DNA of 64,000 bases, taken from assembly GCF_036898095.1 (NCBI RefSeq), contig NC_090744.1, positions 12,239,291 to 12,303,290 on the forward strand. Reading direction: 5' to 3'. Shown one piece after another: positions 44,578 to 55,812 of the stretch. The position numbers were made by a program, and so were the translations under genes. A model generated the notes under the pieces. It was not told the DNA's origin. It saw only the letters and a list, made by a program, of their open reading frames with translations, and searched no databases. Numbering within the stretch: the stretch's first letter is position 1; each line of letters begins with the position of its first letter. This DNA is from Palaemon carinicauda. Taxonomy: Eukaryota; Arthropoda; Malacostraca; Decapoda; Palaemonidae.

Positions 44578-44762
44578 ATCTATACGCTATCAAGCTTTTG
44601 GAAGCGGAACGACTATGCTAAGATTTCCTAACGTGTCGGCTTGACTCTAGGCGAGTACATGATGATGAACTCCTCACTCCCTCTTCAGAGGAGAGGAGGA
44701 AGAAGCCAAAGCTTCCCGAGGGGGAGGAACCGTTGGTTTACTGCCTTGAATCCGCTGGTGGA
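44578..44762 (+). other. candidate coding exon (185 nt)
   Basis: Acceptor 'tttatttactttcag' and a weaker donor GGA/GTAGTT. One frame reads LYAIKLLEAERLC, then TAA, then 'DFLTCRLDSRRVHDDELL', 'TPSSEERRKKPKLPEGEEPL' and 'VYCLESAGG'. It is acidic and lysine-rich in a way typical of a nuclear or scaffold protein and unlike the transposon proteins here. The TAA means either a pseudogene, a downstream translation start, or an acceptor inside the island. Protein not recognised. Confidence 0.45.
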
Positions 44763-45055
44763 GTAGTTAGTATTCTTTGATTCATTATGTTAAAGTTTTC
44801 ATTTGCTGTATTATAACCTTAGTTAATTTATGCTGTATGTCAAGCCACAGCCTGTCAATAGTGACTATTCTGGGAATATAAATTTTATAGTGGTAAATAT
44901 CTGATCTAAACAATTGAAAGATAGGTTTTAATATTATTGGAAGTTAACAAAGGATATATCCTGCTTTTTGTCACATTTGAAGTTTTAATGAATCTTATGT
45001 GAACCTCTTTTAAAACTGATGACAAATGTTTGATATCATAAAATGGTGTTTTTAG

Positions 45056-45141
45056 GTAATGCAAGAGAAACGGCCCAGGAACCCACCTCCATCAACATAC
45101 TACCAGGGCCAGAACAACTTATTGGATCTTAACATAAAGTG
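45056..45141 (+). other. candidate coding exon (86 nt)
   Basis: Acceptor 'tggtgtttttag' and donor GTG/GTGAGT. The frame that continues in phase from the exon at 44578-44762 is fully open: VMQEKRPRNPPPSTYYQGQN, then NLLDLNIKW. The intron between them would be 293 nt. No repeat match here. Protein not recognised. Confidence 0.5.
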
Positions 45142-46052
45142 GTGAGTTTATTACCTTCAGGCAGTAGTGGTGGTCCCCCAGGAAGACACAAAAGGCTTTC
45201 AAATAAAGATTCATCAGTATGTAATTAAAACCAATTTCTGAGGCTGGCTTTTCCTTAAAGTATTTTGTGTCTCCTGGATGGTGACTTCTGCATGTGGAAA
45301 CCTGGCGGTGGTACATATTAAAGGATTTCAACTCCTTTAATGTAACTGTAGCATGTGGCACCACAACTGATGAAGGTTTTACCTTTAATATTTTTCATCA
45401 CTTGATGTCCTTAGATATTTGATAAAGCACTGCTAGGTTGTTGTAACTTTTAATGCTTTGGTAAAGTGTAAGAGATTACATAAAATATAATTATAAAGTT
45501 TACTTAAGTGAGGAAGGAATTAATTTTCAAAGCAATCTTAATAGTTCCAAACAATCATAGGCTGTTTATTTCAGTGTACTGTATTAGGTGAGTATTGAAG
45601 GTAAATAATTTGTCTCTTAGCCTCATGCGGGTCCAGTATCATTGCACTGCATGTTACAAGGGTCCTTTTGGATATTGGCTGCACTATACTTCCTTTCACA
45701 ATTTCTCTCCTCTTTATCAGATGTCCTTAAACTTAATTATATAACAGCGGTGATTTCCTCCCAAGTTGCACCTTTGCTCTGAAGGATCTCCCCATTTAGA
45801 GCTCTGGGCCTTATAGCTCAAATTCTGTATCACAAATCACAGCTCCTAAGTTAAAATGGAGATACCATTTCCCTTGCAGTTTAGTATGAAATTGATGTCT
45901 TGACTGCCACATACACACATTTCCATCTGTTCCCTCTGAGGAAGGTAGTGCCATCATTGCTTCTCCTCCAGGGCACTGTAGGCACTGCTTAAGTCTTTGC
46001 AGCATTCGATCGGCACCTTCTGTATATTGTTCTACTTTACCTCAATCCCTGC
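45142..46052. other. no gene supported
   Basis: Presumed intron or intergenic sequence; short open frames without motifs. Confidence 0.4.
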
Positions 46053-46366
46053 TTCCTTCCATCTTTGCTGTCCAATCTCTTACCCTTTACTGTTTATCAT
46101 AGCTGCTCAGTTTTCCTGCACTGGAAATGGGTTCACAGACCCCAGTATTGTCTTATATAGCACAAATTCATAAATCATATCTGTGTGATCCAAAGTCTCA
46201 TATAGTCTTCCTTCCATCTTTGCTGTCCAATCTCTTACCTTTTACTATTTATCATAGCTGCTCAGTTTTTCTGTTCTGGAAATGGGTTCACAGATCTCAG
46301 TATTGTCTTGTATAGCCCAAATTCATAAATCATTTCTGTCAGTATGATCGAAAGACTCGTACCAGT
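46053..46366. repeat. two-copy tandem duplication, 155-bp period
   Basis: Copies start at 46053 and 46208 with 'ttccttccatctttgctgtc' and run in parallel through 'aattcataaatcat'. Divergence is low (about one change per ten bases). Confidence 0.85.
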
Positions 46367-47493
46367 CTTGATAATTTTGCATCTCATGTCTTTCCAAGTT
46401 CTGTCTTGATCAACTTCTGGGTTCATTTGGTTTCCTTTTGGTTGACTATTCAGTTGGTAATGTGAAATGTGTAGGGGTTATATACCTGGCAGTCTTTTGT
46501 GTGATTGCCCTCTAAATGAAGATTTAGCCAGTTTGGATAAACTTCTAGTTGCCCGGAAGCATTCGAAGTCACTAGATGTCAGTGTGCCGGTTTAGTTAAA
46601 TTATGTGCTAAACTCGTTACTTGTACTTAATTACGGGACATGGCACATGAGGAGGTCACTTAACAGTCACTAAGGCACACTGCACTAAAAGGGTCCACTT
46701 ATAAGTCGCTATGGGCAACGAACACTACACTTAAATGCACATGAACTGCACAATAAATTCATGGAGATTCACGGGGAGAGTAATGGCGGCTGTAATAGTC
46801 GTCTTGTGTTGCTTGAAAACTTGTAAAAGCACTCTCTTCTCACAAAATACTCACTGCGCCATGTTGGGGGTGTTCCTGCGAGGTTGGGAAGGAAACACAA
46901 TCTTGAAATTAACATAAGTTCTATTGAGAAAGTGCAATACAAGGACTAAATACAACAGGCAGGAAATACGTCTGCCTGGGGTGACGAACGATAATACAAG
47001 CACACTGTGTGATGCCCCAAGGCTTGGAAGTAGGCTACATTGTTGCCATGTCTTCGGGGCATTGCCACAATTAATAATGTAATGGATATATATGCATAAT
47101 AATATTGTAATATGATACATATACATATATAAATACATAGGGGGTGTATTTATTTACAAGACATATAACAAATGAGACACATAATAAATGGGAAACATAA
47201 TACATTGCTTTAGGTATGATTATGTGTTAACGTCAGTCAATGTAACGGTCTCACATTTTATATATTTACAATTGGTCCAAAATAGTTGGCAATATATTAT
47301 TCATTTTTTTGCCTTTCAACTTTTAACTCTTTCCATTTGATCATCGTTACCATTGAGAAGTGCCACTCTTAATGTAACATGACTGATATTTTTAATTTAA
47401 TTGAAGTTTTTCTTTTATTAAGCAATGCATGTACAGTACAGTACTTAGGTGTTGCATTTGTTTTTCTGTCAACTCTCAATTGAAGGTATTCTC
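46367..47493. other. no gene supported
   Basis: AT-rich, with no recognised repeat or motif. Confidence 0.4.
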
Positions 47494-47765
47494 TTGGGAG
47501 CTTCATTCCTTTTGTAAGTAGGCAATGTCCAGATACATCAGCCTTATAATGAACCTTTTCCCCTGTAACCTCAAAGACTTCCATTTTCTATTGTCATGCT
47601 GTATTGTTATAGACACAAGCAACATGCTCTCGAGAACCTCATTCCTTTTGTAAGTAGGCAATGTCCAGATACATCACCCTTATAATGAACTCTTTCCCCT
47701 GTGACCTCAAAGACTTGCATCTTCTCTTGTCATGCTGTCTTGTTATAGCCACAAGCTACATCGTT
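47494..47765. repeat. two-copy tandem duplication, 136-bp period
   Basis: 'cattccttttgtaagtaggc' begins at 47504 and again at 47640, and both copies continue through 'tcatgctgt' and 'ttgttatag'. Confidence 0.85.
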
Positions 47766-48017
47766 TTCCTCATTAATTTGCATCCTTACATAGTGGTGGT
47801 TATCTTATTTGTACCAACTCTTTTAGATGATATGGTGCAGTTTTTATACAAAATAATCCACTTTTGGTTAACCTTGAGCTAGAACTGTTTCTTTACTTAC
47901 TTTGATGGCTGCTTTTCCCGTCCCATACAGCAGGGGAACCCCTCTCTCTACAGGACCTCCACTGTCTTTTACCTTGTTCGTTCAGAGTATTTAACATTTC
48001 GTATTGCATATTGTTCA

Positions 48018-51000
48018 TCAGATCAGATCAGATTCAGGTTGAGGCTTTACCTTTGCAACGGCGCCTCTGTCTTTTAGTTTTGTGTTCCTTATTTTCACTA
48101 GTTTTTCTCTTTTCATCCACATTTGTTGTAGTACTCTTTTCTTATTTTCAATATTTTCTTCACAAAAAAGGAATTTTCCAACTGTTTGTGCACTATCTTC
48201 TTCGTATGGTTGTTGGAGCTCAATTGCTTTTATTCTTATATCACTAAACTGTGGACAATATAACAAAGTGTTTAGCATTTTCTTCTACTCACAGAATACA
48301 GAGTTTATATTTCCATCTTGGTGTCTGTTTTTTATATTCAAGCCCAGTGAGTTTGTCCTTGCTCTGAATAATAAAATTGACGAAAATGTGTTGTCATACA
48401 CTTTCTCCTCCTTGATTTCACTTTTCCAGTTTTTATACAAAATTAGACTCTCCTTGCACTCCATTTCACACTTCCATTTGCTTGTGTCCCATTCTCTTGT
48501 TCTCTTCTTTATCCTCTTTCGTACATCTCTTGACTTCTCTCATCGCCATCCCACATTCCTCAGCATACTTCTTCACATGCAATTACCACTTCCTCTCTTT
48601 TTCTTCCATATCATTGACTATTGCTGATAGTAAGTCCTTTTCTCCCTTATAAATGCTATTAAGGTACCTCAGCTTTCCATCCATTACCCTTGTTTTCATA
48701 GCAGATGCTCCTACATCCCCTCTCAAGGCTACAATTGCTGTATTCTTTACACCCCCTAACATCCTTCTATACACTCCATTCTCTATTCTTTGCAACTTTT
48801 CTATTTCCGTTTCCGTTAAGTTAATTACGTTTGTTCCATATAATATAGAAGGTAGTGCTACACTTTTCCAGTATGCTTTCCCTATCATTATCTTATTACA
48901 ACTTTTTTCTATGATTGAGTATGTAAGATTAGCTAGCTTTTGCGCCTTAACTATCATTTCACTTTTCTGTGTTTTGAACATATTCCTACTATCATCTACC
49001 TTGATACCTAGGTATTTAATATTGCTTACTACTCTTATTCCCTCTATATTATCTGGTTTTTCTTTCATATTATAAGTACGCTACTTTTGTCTCTATTTAT
49101 GTCTAAACCACACTGCTTTCCTATATCTATCACTTTCCTTATGTTCAATTCAGCATCCTCTATATTCTCAGCAGGCACTAGGACATCATCAGCAAAAAAT
49201 AATACTACTAGCTTTATAATATCATTTTTAAAACCATTACCTTCCTTTTCTACTTGTTTTATAATCTGATAAGTAATTAATTTGATAATTGTTGTAGAGC
49301 CAGTACAGCCTTGCTTTATTCCACTAATTACGCTCAATTTTTGTTCTACTCTTTCCCCTATGTCTAACGTAGTCGAGTCTCCCACATATACTTCTGCTAT
49401 AGAGTTAATTATACTAGTATGTACTTTATATTGCTTTAATGTTTCTATCAGCACTTCCCTTTTTATGGAATCGAAAGCTTTTTTGAAATCTAAAGAGGCA
49501 ACTATGAGTTTTTTTTTATTTATGAAAGTTTCTTCGACCATGTACTGTAAGATGAGTATATTATCCTCAATCCTTCCTCCCTCTGTAAATCCCGCTTGAC
49601 TATCCTCTATGGCATTATTACTTTTTAGATGTCCTTCTATTTCATCTTTTATAAAAGCCATGTATATTTTATATGATACATTTGTGAGCGCTATTGGTCT
49701 CAATTCCTTTGCTGTTGGTTTGTTTTTCTTTTTTAACATTTTTGTTCTGGATTCTTTCCAGGTTTTGGGTTTTTCTTTGCTGGCTAGTTCCTCTTTGTAG
49801 CAGTTCACTAGCGTATTCTTACATATATCACTTATCATCATTGCATTGTAATATTCTGGCTTTAGTCCATCTGGCCCAGCTGCTTTACCTTTCTTTAGGC
49901 GTTTTAGGCATTTTTCTAATTTACCTTTATTCATTTCAGCAGCGGGCATGGGTTTAATTTTTCCTTTAACATTTAGTACAGCATCGTAATGCTCCCTTAG
50001 ATGTTCTGGTATACTATATTCATTTACTACTATAATGTCGTTTTCTCTTCTCAAATTATCCAGGTATTCACTCTCCTTCTCCTCATTCCAGATCTCTGTT
50101 ATTCTATTTTCATGTGTATTGTAGACTGTTTTCCAAAATTTTACTAATTCTTCTTTAGCCTCTTCATCTGATAGTTTATTTCCTCTATCTCCATATAATT
50201 GTATTGCCTTGCTTTTTATTTCTTTGCTATTTCTTAATTTGTTTGTTTTCCCATAGTTTATTGTTTTTATCATCTCTTATCTCCCTGGTCTTCCTTTTCT
50301 CATTTAACGTTATGCTCTCTTTCACCAGTATTTGTACTTCTTTCTTCTTATGATTGTATTTTTCTTCTAATTCTGTTTTTAACCTAATATCTTTTTCATT
50401 TCTCTTTTTTCTATTAAGTTCCTTTCTTTCCTTAATCTTTCTCCTTATTTCCTCAGTTACCCAAGGTTGTTCTTTGGTCTTCCCTTCATTTGTTACCCTT
50501 CTCCTATATGTTTTAGCCAAATGTTCTTGTTTCATTTCTGCCATTATTATGTTTAGCTCTTCAATGTTTTTTTACATCCTTGCTAACAAGTTTTCTCTCT
50601 ATAGATTTCACATATTCGTCTATATCTTTTGTGTCATTGCTATAATATGTAATTTCTTCCCACTTCCCTTTATTGTAGTTATTTTCTCTATTTGTTTTTA
50701 CTTCCAATTCTACTGTTATTAAGTTGTGATCTGATATATCTAATACTGTTTTATCTTCATCTATTTCCATACATTTAAATTGTTTATATAGCATATTATT
50801 TGCAAGTACAAAATCAATAGCACTATGCTGATCTTGTCTATTTCACGTGTATAGTCCTGAGCACCTTTCATCTCCATTCAATAGTGTTAGGTTGTGATTA
50901 CCCATCCAATCTAGCACCATTTCCCCATTTCTGTGTACTTGTTGGTGCCCCAGAAATCCCACGTGGCCGTTAAAATCCCCCATAACTAGCAAAGGAGTTG

Positions 51001-51440
51001 TTTCTCCTGCTTTCTGTATTAATTTTTCACATTCCGCTTTCAATTCTTGATCTCTTTTTCTATCTTCTTCTGTATTTCCTGCTGCGAAATATACTAGTAT
51101 TATAAAAAATACTAAGTTGTGGATTTTACACTGTACCATTATTATATCGCTATGTTTTGTTTATTTCCTCTGCTTCAGTGATATTATTGTTTTTAAAAAT
51201 TAACATTAACCCACCACCCTTTTTGTCTTTAAAATCCCTTCTTTTTTCTATTTTTAACAGACCTTTACTTAGCTGTATTTTATCTATTTTTTGGTGCGTT
51301 TCTCTCAAACAAAATATATGAATTTTAGTTGTGTTCATCTCGTTTTCTACTTCTATTTATTTCTGCTTGGTTAGTGCTTGGATATTTAACAGGCATATTT
51401 TTATACATTGGCTAACTTTTTTGTCTAAATTTATACCTTT
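48018..51440 (-). pseudogene. LINE ORF2: endonuclease, reverse transcriptase, C-terminal tail
   Basis: The apurinic-type endonuclease is in pieces: 'HIFCLRETHQKIDKI' (51338-51150), 'LLVMGDFNGHVG' (51139-50843), then after a TGA at 50843-50845 'SAIDFVLANN' and 'ISDHNLITVEL' (SDH motif, 50794-50561). A linker lies at 50544-50227. RT is in 50273-49065: 'GKAAGPDGLKPEYY', 'IVASLDFKKAFDSI', 'SGIKQGCTGST' and active site FFADD near 49185-49200. A frameshift near 49070 leads to the thumb and tail (49068-48583 and on to 48018), with 'LLYCPQFSD' of the zinc-type tail. At least five breaks. The normal role is nicking and target-primed reverse transcription. Confidence 0.85.
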
Positions 51441-51543
51441 TCTAATTCGCTCTGCTTGCGTTTTCTTCTTGACGAAAATTGTCGTTTCTTACTAGTTCTC
51501 CTCTCTTTATGAACCAGCCCTGCTCTCCATTTTCTTTTTTCTC

Positions 51544-52317
51544 TCACAATTCCTCCAGCAACTTCCTTTCTTTTTCCCTTTCCCTAAAAGTGAGGTCAGG
51601 TGCTATGAAAACTTGTCTCAACTTCTCTTTTTTCGCTTTCCTGAGTTGTTTCCCCCTTGCAATTATTCCCCATTTTTCCTTGGTGCTTTTAAGCTTAACT
51701 AGCAGGGGCCTTGGTTTTTGTCTTTGTCCCTGTTCCTCTCTTTCTTCCCTTGGTTTGCCTAACCTACCCACTTCTTCAATTTCCACATCGTTCATTCCTA
51801 ACTCGACATTAATCAAACTCCCACATATATCAAAATCATCTTTCAGCTTTTCATTACTATCAACTTTTGTACTTTCTTTTATGTTGAAAATTACTATATT
51901 GTTTTTCTTTTTCTCCTTTTCCCTTATTTCTATCATCTCTGCCCTAACTTCCTCCCTAACTTCTTCTCTTGTCAGCTGACCCGTTCCTATCCTATTATTA
52001 TCCACTAAAGCCCTGATCTCCTTTTTTAACTCATCTACCGTATCCTGCAGCCCTATGAAATTATCCCTGAGTTCATTATATTGTTTCCTAAGTTTCTTGT
52101 TTTCTGCCTTCAAGTTTTAGAAATTCCCCCGGCATCTACTACAAAACCATCGGGCATGTTTAGATTCGCTAATTCTCTTAAATTCACTTCTGTCTAGTTG
52201 TCCACAGCCTATGTGGAACCATACATCACACAAATCACATTCTATAGCTTCTTGGCTTGATCTTACCCCTTTTTTTGCACCATCCGCAGTCGTTTGAACC
52301 AGCCATGCTTTCTTCAT
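51544..52317 (-). pseudogene. LINE ORF1: PHD finger plus coiled-coil/RNA-binding protein
   Basis: 52317-52117 has 'IECDLCDVWFHIGC' and 'RWFCSRC', the second half of a PHD finger. The first Cys pair (C-G-W-C) lies just upstream in another frame across an A7 run. One TAA at 52117-52119 separates it, in the same frame, from 51544-52116: a coiled coil ('ENKKLRKQYNELRDNFIGLQ'), then 'NNIVIFNIKES', 'RPLLVKLKS' and 'IAPDLTFRERE', typical of LINE ORF1 RNA-binding domains. It would coat LINE RNA; the PHD finger could direct it to histone tails. Confidence 0.8.
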
Positions 52318-52440
52318 GGTCAGTCGCTTGAATATTCTTCCTCTCCTTTTCCCCCTTTCACTTCCTTCTTTCTCACACTCACACCCATTGCACCTTTCAC
52401 TGCTTCTCTCTTAGACACCATGTTTAATATCTTTTGAGCT

Positions 52441-52815
52441 TGGTTATGTTATGTTATTCTAACGGCTTTATAATTATCAGAACACACAATCACGTTTCTT
52501 CTAAACCACAGTTTACCCTCGTTGCTCTTAACAATCTGTTGAATCGTCACTGTCAAAAGACTCATGAAATAAGAAAGTCTTCAATTTCCTCTTGAAAGCC
52601 TTAATGTCTTCAATCATTCGAATGTTTTGTGGAGCTTATTATATAGTCTCGAGGCCACATATTTAAAGGCTCTTGAGCCTAAAGTAGACATAAATCTAGG
52701 TTCCAACAGTTTAAAGCCATCTGTAATTATTCTCGTGTCGACACGATTTGTTGGCTGCGCAATGTGTAACAATTCTCTTAAGTATTTTGGACGCCCGGTT
52801 CTGATTACTGCCATC
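52441..52815 (-). pseudogene. CR1-like LINE 3' end
   Basis: Minus frame 'GRPKYLRELLHIAQPTNRVD', 'DGFKLLEPRFMSTLG' and 'ASRLYNKL', followed in a shifted frame by the K-T-F-L-F tail and a short 3' UTR. It provides the uninterrupted version of the site occupied by DIRS-C (around 52760-52790). Confidence 0.75.
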
Positions 52816-53334
52816 CATTTTAATTTATTGGTTAATCTAGAATTAATGTTAAATTTTCCTTCCCTTGATCACATTCGGTTATTATTTTATGTTGGTCCAA
52901 CAGCATTTTTTTCTTTCTCACCCTCTATTTTAGTGAGTAAATTAAAGTTATCTATTAATTCCACAGCACAGTACAGTAATCTTTCAGCTATCTCAGTGTT
53001 ATGTTCCAAGTCCCTCTGGGAAAGCTCTAAAGTACATGCAGATATCCAAGATGGTTTTTATTTCCCTTTTTTTTATAATTTTTCATATTTGTTTAAGCTT
53101 TTACAAACCCAATCAAGTCGATTTAAAATAAAATAGTTGATATATAAAGAGGAGTCTGTGATATAGATTTACAGGTATTCGTAGATCCAAGATATACTGA
53201 GAAATCAATAGGTGAACCACAATATGGTGGGTGATTACTTTAGAAATTATCTGGTTTCTCTAAACTTGTATTTAAGGGTGATTACTTGAGCAGTATAAAC
53301 AGCAACATTTTGGCATCTTAATCTTCCTTTGCTT
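52816..53334. other. no gene supported
   Basis: AT-rich, with no recognised motif. Confidence 0.4.
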
Positions 53335-53785
53335 GGTTTGACTGCTCCTCAGACAGCATGCAAGACATGAAGCTCAAGAGTCATGTGCGTTTATAAGACT
53401 CAATACTACGCAGTACTCTAGAAGTTTTATTCCAGCTGTTACCAAGTTGTGGAATGATCTTCCTAATCGGGTTGTTGAATCAGTAAAACTTCAAAAGTTC
53501 AAAGTTGGAGCAAATGCTTTTTTGTTGACCAGGCGGACATGAGTCTTTTTATAGTTTATATATGACATATTTGTTTTTGACGTTGTTAATAGTTTATATA
53601 TGACATATCTCTTTTGACATTACTTTTTTTAGAATGATTTACTGTTAATTTGTTCTCTTCAGTTATTTATTTCCTTATTTCCTTTCCTCACTGGGCTATT
53701 TTCCCCTATTGGAGCCCCTGGGCTTATAGCATCTTGCTTTTCCAATTAGGGTTGTAGCTTGGATAGTAATAATAATAATAATATG
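53335..53785 (+). pseudogene. LINE 3' end carrying the R1 tail
   Basis: The coding end 'SFIPAVTKLWNDLPNRVVES', 'LQKFKVGANAFLLTRRT' and stop at about 53539 is followed by a 3' UTR with 'gtttatatatgacata' repeats, then 'cctttcctcactgggctatt', 'ggagcccctgggcttatag', 'ccaattagggttgtagctt' and (AAT)5. The 3' UTR is the same as the 3' third of repeat R1. Confidence 0.78.
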
Positions 53786-54084
53786 TCTTGAGGAATTGCC
53801 GTACCATCAATATTTGAAATTTTCATCTAAAGAGAAATGGCATCAATAATCAGAAAATCTAATACAGTAATATATATGATCCTTTGAATAGAAATATGTT
53901 AAACCCCATGACACAGATCTTTGTCTTTTTTTTCTGCTTTCTATCCCAATGGTTTCATTGGTTATATTTTTTGGAAACTGCTGCATTCTTCAGGTATCAA
54001 TCTTCTGTTAAATTGTATCCGGGCAATTTCAATCTCTTTGTCCTGCCATTTTACCCTTGCTGAGCCTAAGTTCATAACTGGTTT
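53786..54084. other. no feature recognised
   Basis: AT-rich; the open frame at 53921-54115 has no motif. Confidence 0.4.
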
Positions 54085-54335
54085 TTTTTTTTTTGTTATT
54101 GTTATTACTAGCTAAGCTAGAACCCTAGTTTGGAAAGCTGGAGGCTATAAGCCCAAAATGTCAAACAGTCCAGGGATGAAAGGAAATAGGAAACATTGAA
54201 TAGTCCGCCTGAGAGTGTCCTCAAGCAAGATAACTCCAACCTAAGGTAGTGGAGGATGACCATGGTACAGAGGTTATGGCACTACTTGAGACTAGAGAAC
54301 AAAGGTTTGATTTTGGAGTGCCCTCCTTCTCTAGG
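54085..54335 (-). repeat. repeat R1, minus-sense copy with internal deletion
   Basis: 'gctaagctagaaccctagtt' then, after the 'ggaaatagg' block, directly 'gtcctcaagcaagataactc' and 'atggcactacttgagactag'; the central segment is missing. Confidence 0.75.
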
Positions 54336-54629
54336 GTCGTCAATGATTGTCAAAGTTAAGGTTCTCCTTTAAAATGTTTTCTGGTCCAATGGGTTTAAAA
54401 AAGTTAGGCAGATATTGGTTGATATTGGTTTGTAAATAAAATAGGCAGAGATTGGTTTGTACTCTATGAAACATGCATTTAAATAGTATACTTTGCTGTT
54501 CCATGTCTTCATTGTAATGTACAGACAACATGAAAAAGTTGTGTACTTAGATCAGTTATCATAACAAGATCATGTTTTAATATTCTTGTGTTTTTCAAGA
54601 GAAATATTGACAATTTTTCTGATTTACAG

Positions 54630-54725
54630 ATCATGAAGATTGGCATTGCTGGAAAAGGTTCGAACTGAGAGATGAAAAAAAATACCTTGGGATCTGAAAG
54701 GGCTGGTAGTCTCAATAACTGCATA
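54630..54725 (+). other. candidate exon (96 nt)
   Basis: Acceptor 'tttttctgatttacag' and donor ATA/GTGAGT. One frame reads HEDWHCWKRFELRDEKKYLG then Ile and a TGA stop. The entry phase does not fit a direct join to the exon ending at 45141, so another exon would be needed between them. No repeat match. Confidence 0.35.
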
Positions 54726-54756
54726 GTGAGTATAATATTTAGATTTTTATAGCTAA

Positions 54757-54758
<2 letters not shown>

Positions 54759-54828
<70 letters not shown>
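54759..54828. repeat. (TC)n microsatellite
   Basis: Uninterrupted TC run of about 35 units. Confidence 0.97.
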
Positions 54829-54831
<3 letters not shown>

Positions 54832-54999
54832 ATTTCGCAAGATATGTGGTAACATTATTAGTTTGTTTAATTAATGAGGACCTTTGCTTCAATAGGCATT
54901 GTCGAGATGATGATGATGAATTAATTTGTTGTTTTAGGTACTTCTGAGAAGTATTGAAAATAAATCCCCTAAAGACCTTGCAATGTAGGTAGTAGGTTG

Positions 55000-55222
55000 G
55001 CCAGTGCACCAGCTACCCGTTGAGATACTACCACTAGAGTGTTATGTGGTCCTTTAACTAGCCAGACAGTACTATATTAGATCCTTCTCTCTGGTTACGG
55101 TTCACTTTCCCATTTGCCTAGACATACACTGAATAGTCTGGCACATTCTTTACAGGTTCCCCTCTGTCCTCATACACCTGACAACAATAAGATTACCAAA
55201 CAATTCTTCTTCACTGAAGGGG
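55000..55222 (+). repeat. repeat R1, head portion only
   Basis: 'ctacccgttgagatactacc', 'ccttctctctggttacggtt' and 'tgaaggggttaact' match the R1 head at 22655. It stops abruptly at the LINE 3' end that follows. Confidence 0.75.
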
Positions 55223-55812
55223 TTAACTACATATACCAAGGCACTTTCCCCCAATTTTGGGGGTTAGTCGACATCAAACAAATACAACAGAAAAGGGGAA
55301 CTCTCCCCTCTACGTTCCTCCCAGCCTGATAAGGGACTCAACCGAGTTCAGCTGGTACTGCCTGGCGTGCCACAGCCCACCCTCCCCCATTATCCATCAC
55401 AGATGAACCTTCATAACACTGAATCCCCTACTGCTGCTACCTCCGCGGTCATCCAAAGCACCGCAGGAAGCAGCAGGGCCTACTGGAACTGCGTCACAAT
55501 CACTCGCCATTCATTCCTATTTCTAGCACGCTCTCTTGCCTTTCTCACATCTATCCTCCTATCACCCAGAGCTTCCTTCACTCCATCCATCCACCCAAAC
55601 CTTGCCCTTCCTCTTGTACTTCTCCCATCAACTCATGCATTCATCACCTTCTTTAGCAGACAGCCATTTTCCATTCTCTCAACATAGGTAAACCACCTCA
55701 ACACATTCATATCCACTCTAGCTGCTAACTCATTTCTTACACCCGTTCTCACCCTCACTACTTTGTTCCTAACCGTATCTACTCGAGATACACCAGCCAT
55801 ACTCCTTAGACC

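Larger units (their letters stand above)
47890..52440 (-). mobile_element. nearly full-length non-LTR retrotransposon (LINE)
   Basis: The element reads on the minus strand: 5' region about 52440, ORF1 with PHD finger and coiled coil, ORF2 with endonuclease, RT and Cys/His tail, then a 3' UTR that also occurs alone at 24905 and 42455. Several frameshifts (some at A7 runs) and in-frame stops show it is no longer active. The clade was not settled; the endonuclease and PHD-ORF1 exclude R2-type elements. Confidence 0.85.

Noticed and set aside
48653..49075. Plus-strand open frames of 100-180 codons over 48.0-50.7 kb and 51.5-52.0 kb
   Set aside because: Antisense shadows of the minus-strand LINE; Phe/Ser/Leu-rich because the sense strand is A-rich.
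55367..55687. Plus-strand open frame of 106 codons
   Set aside because: Antisense of the RTE-type LINE C-terminus.
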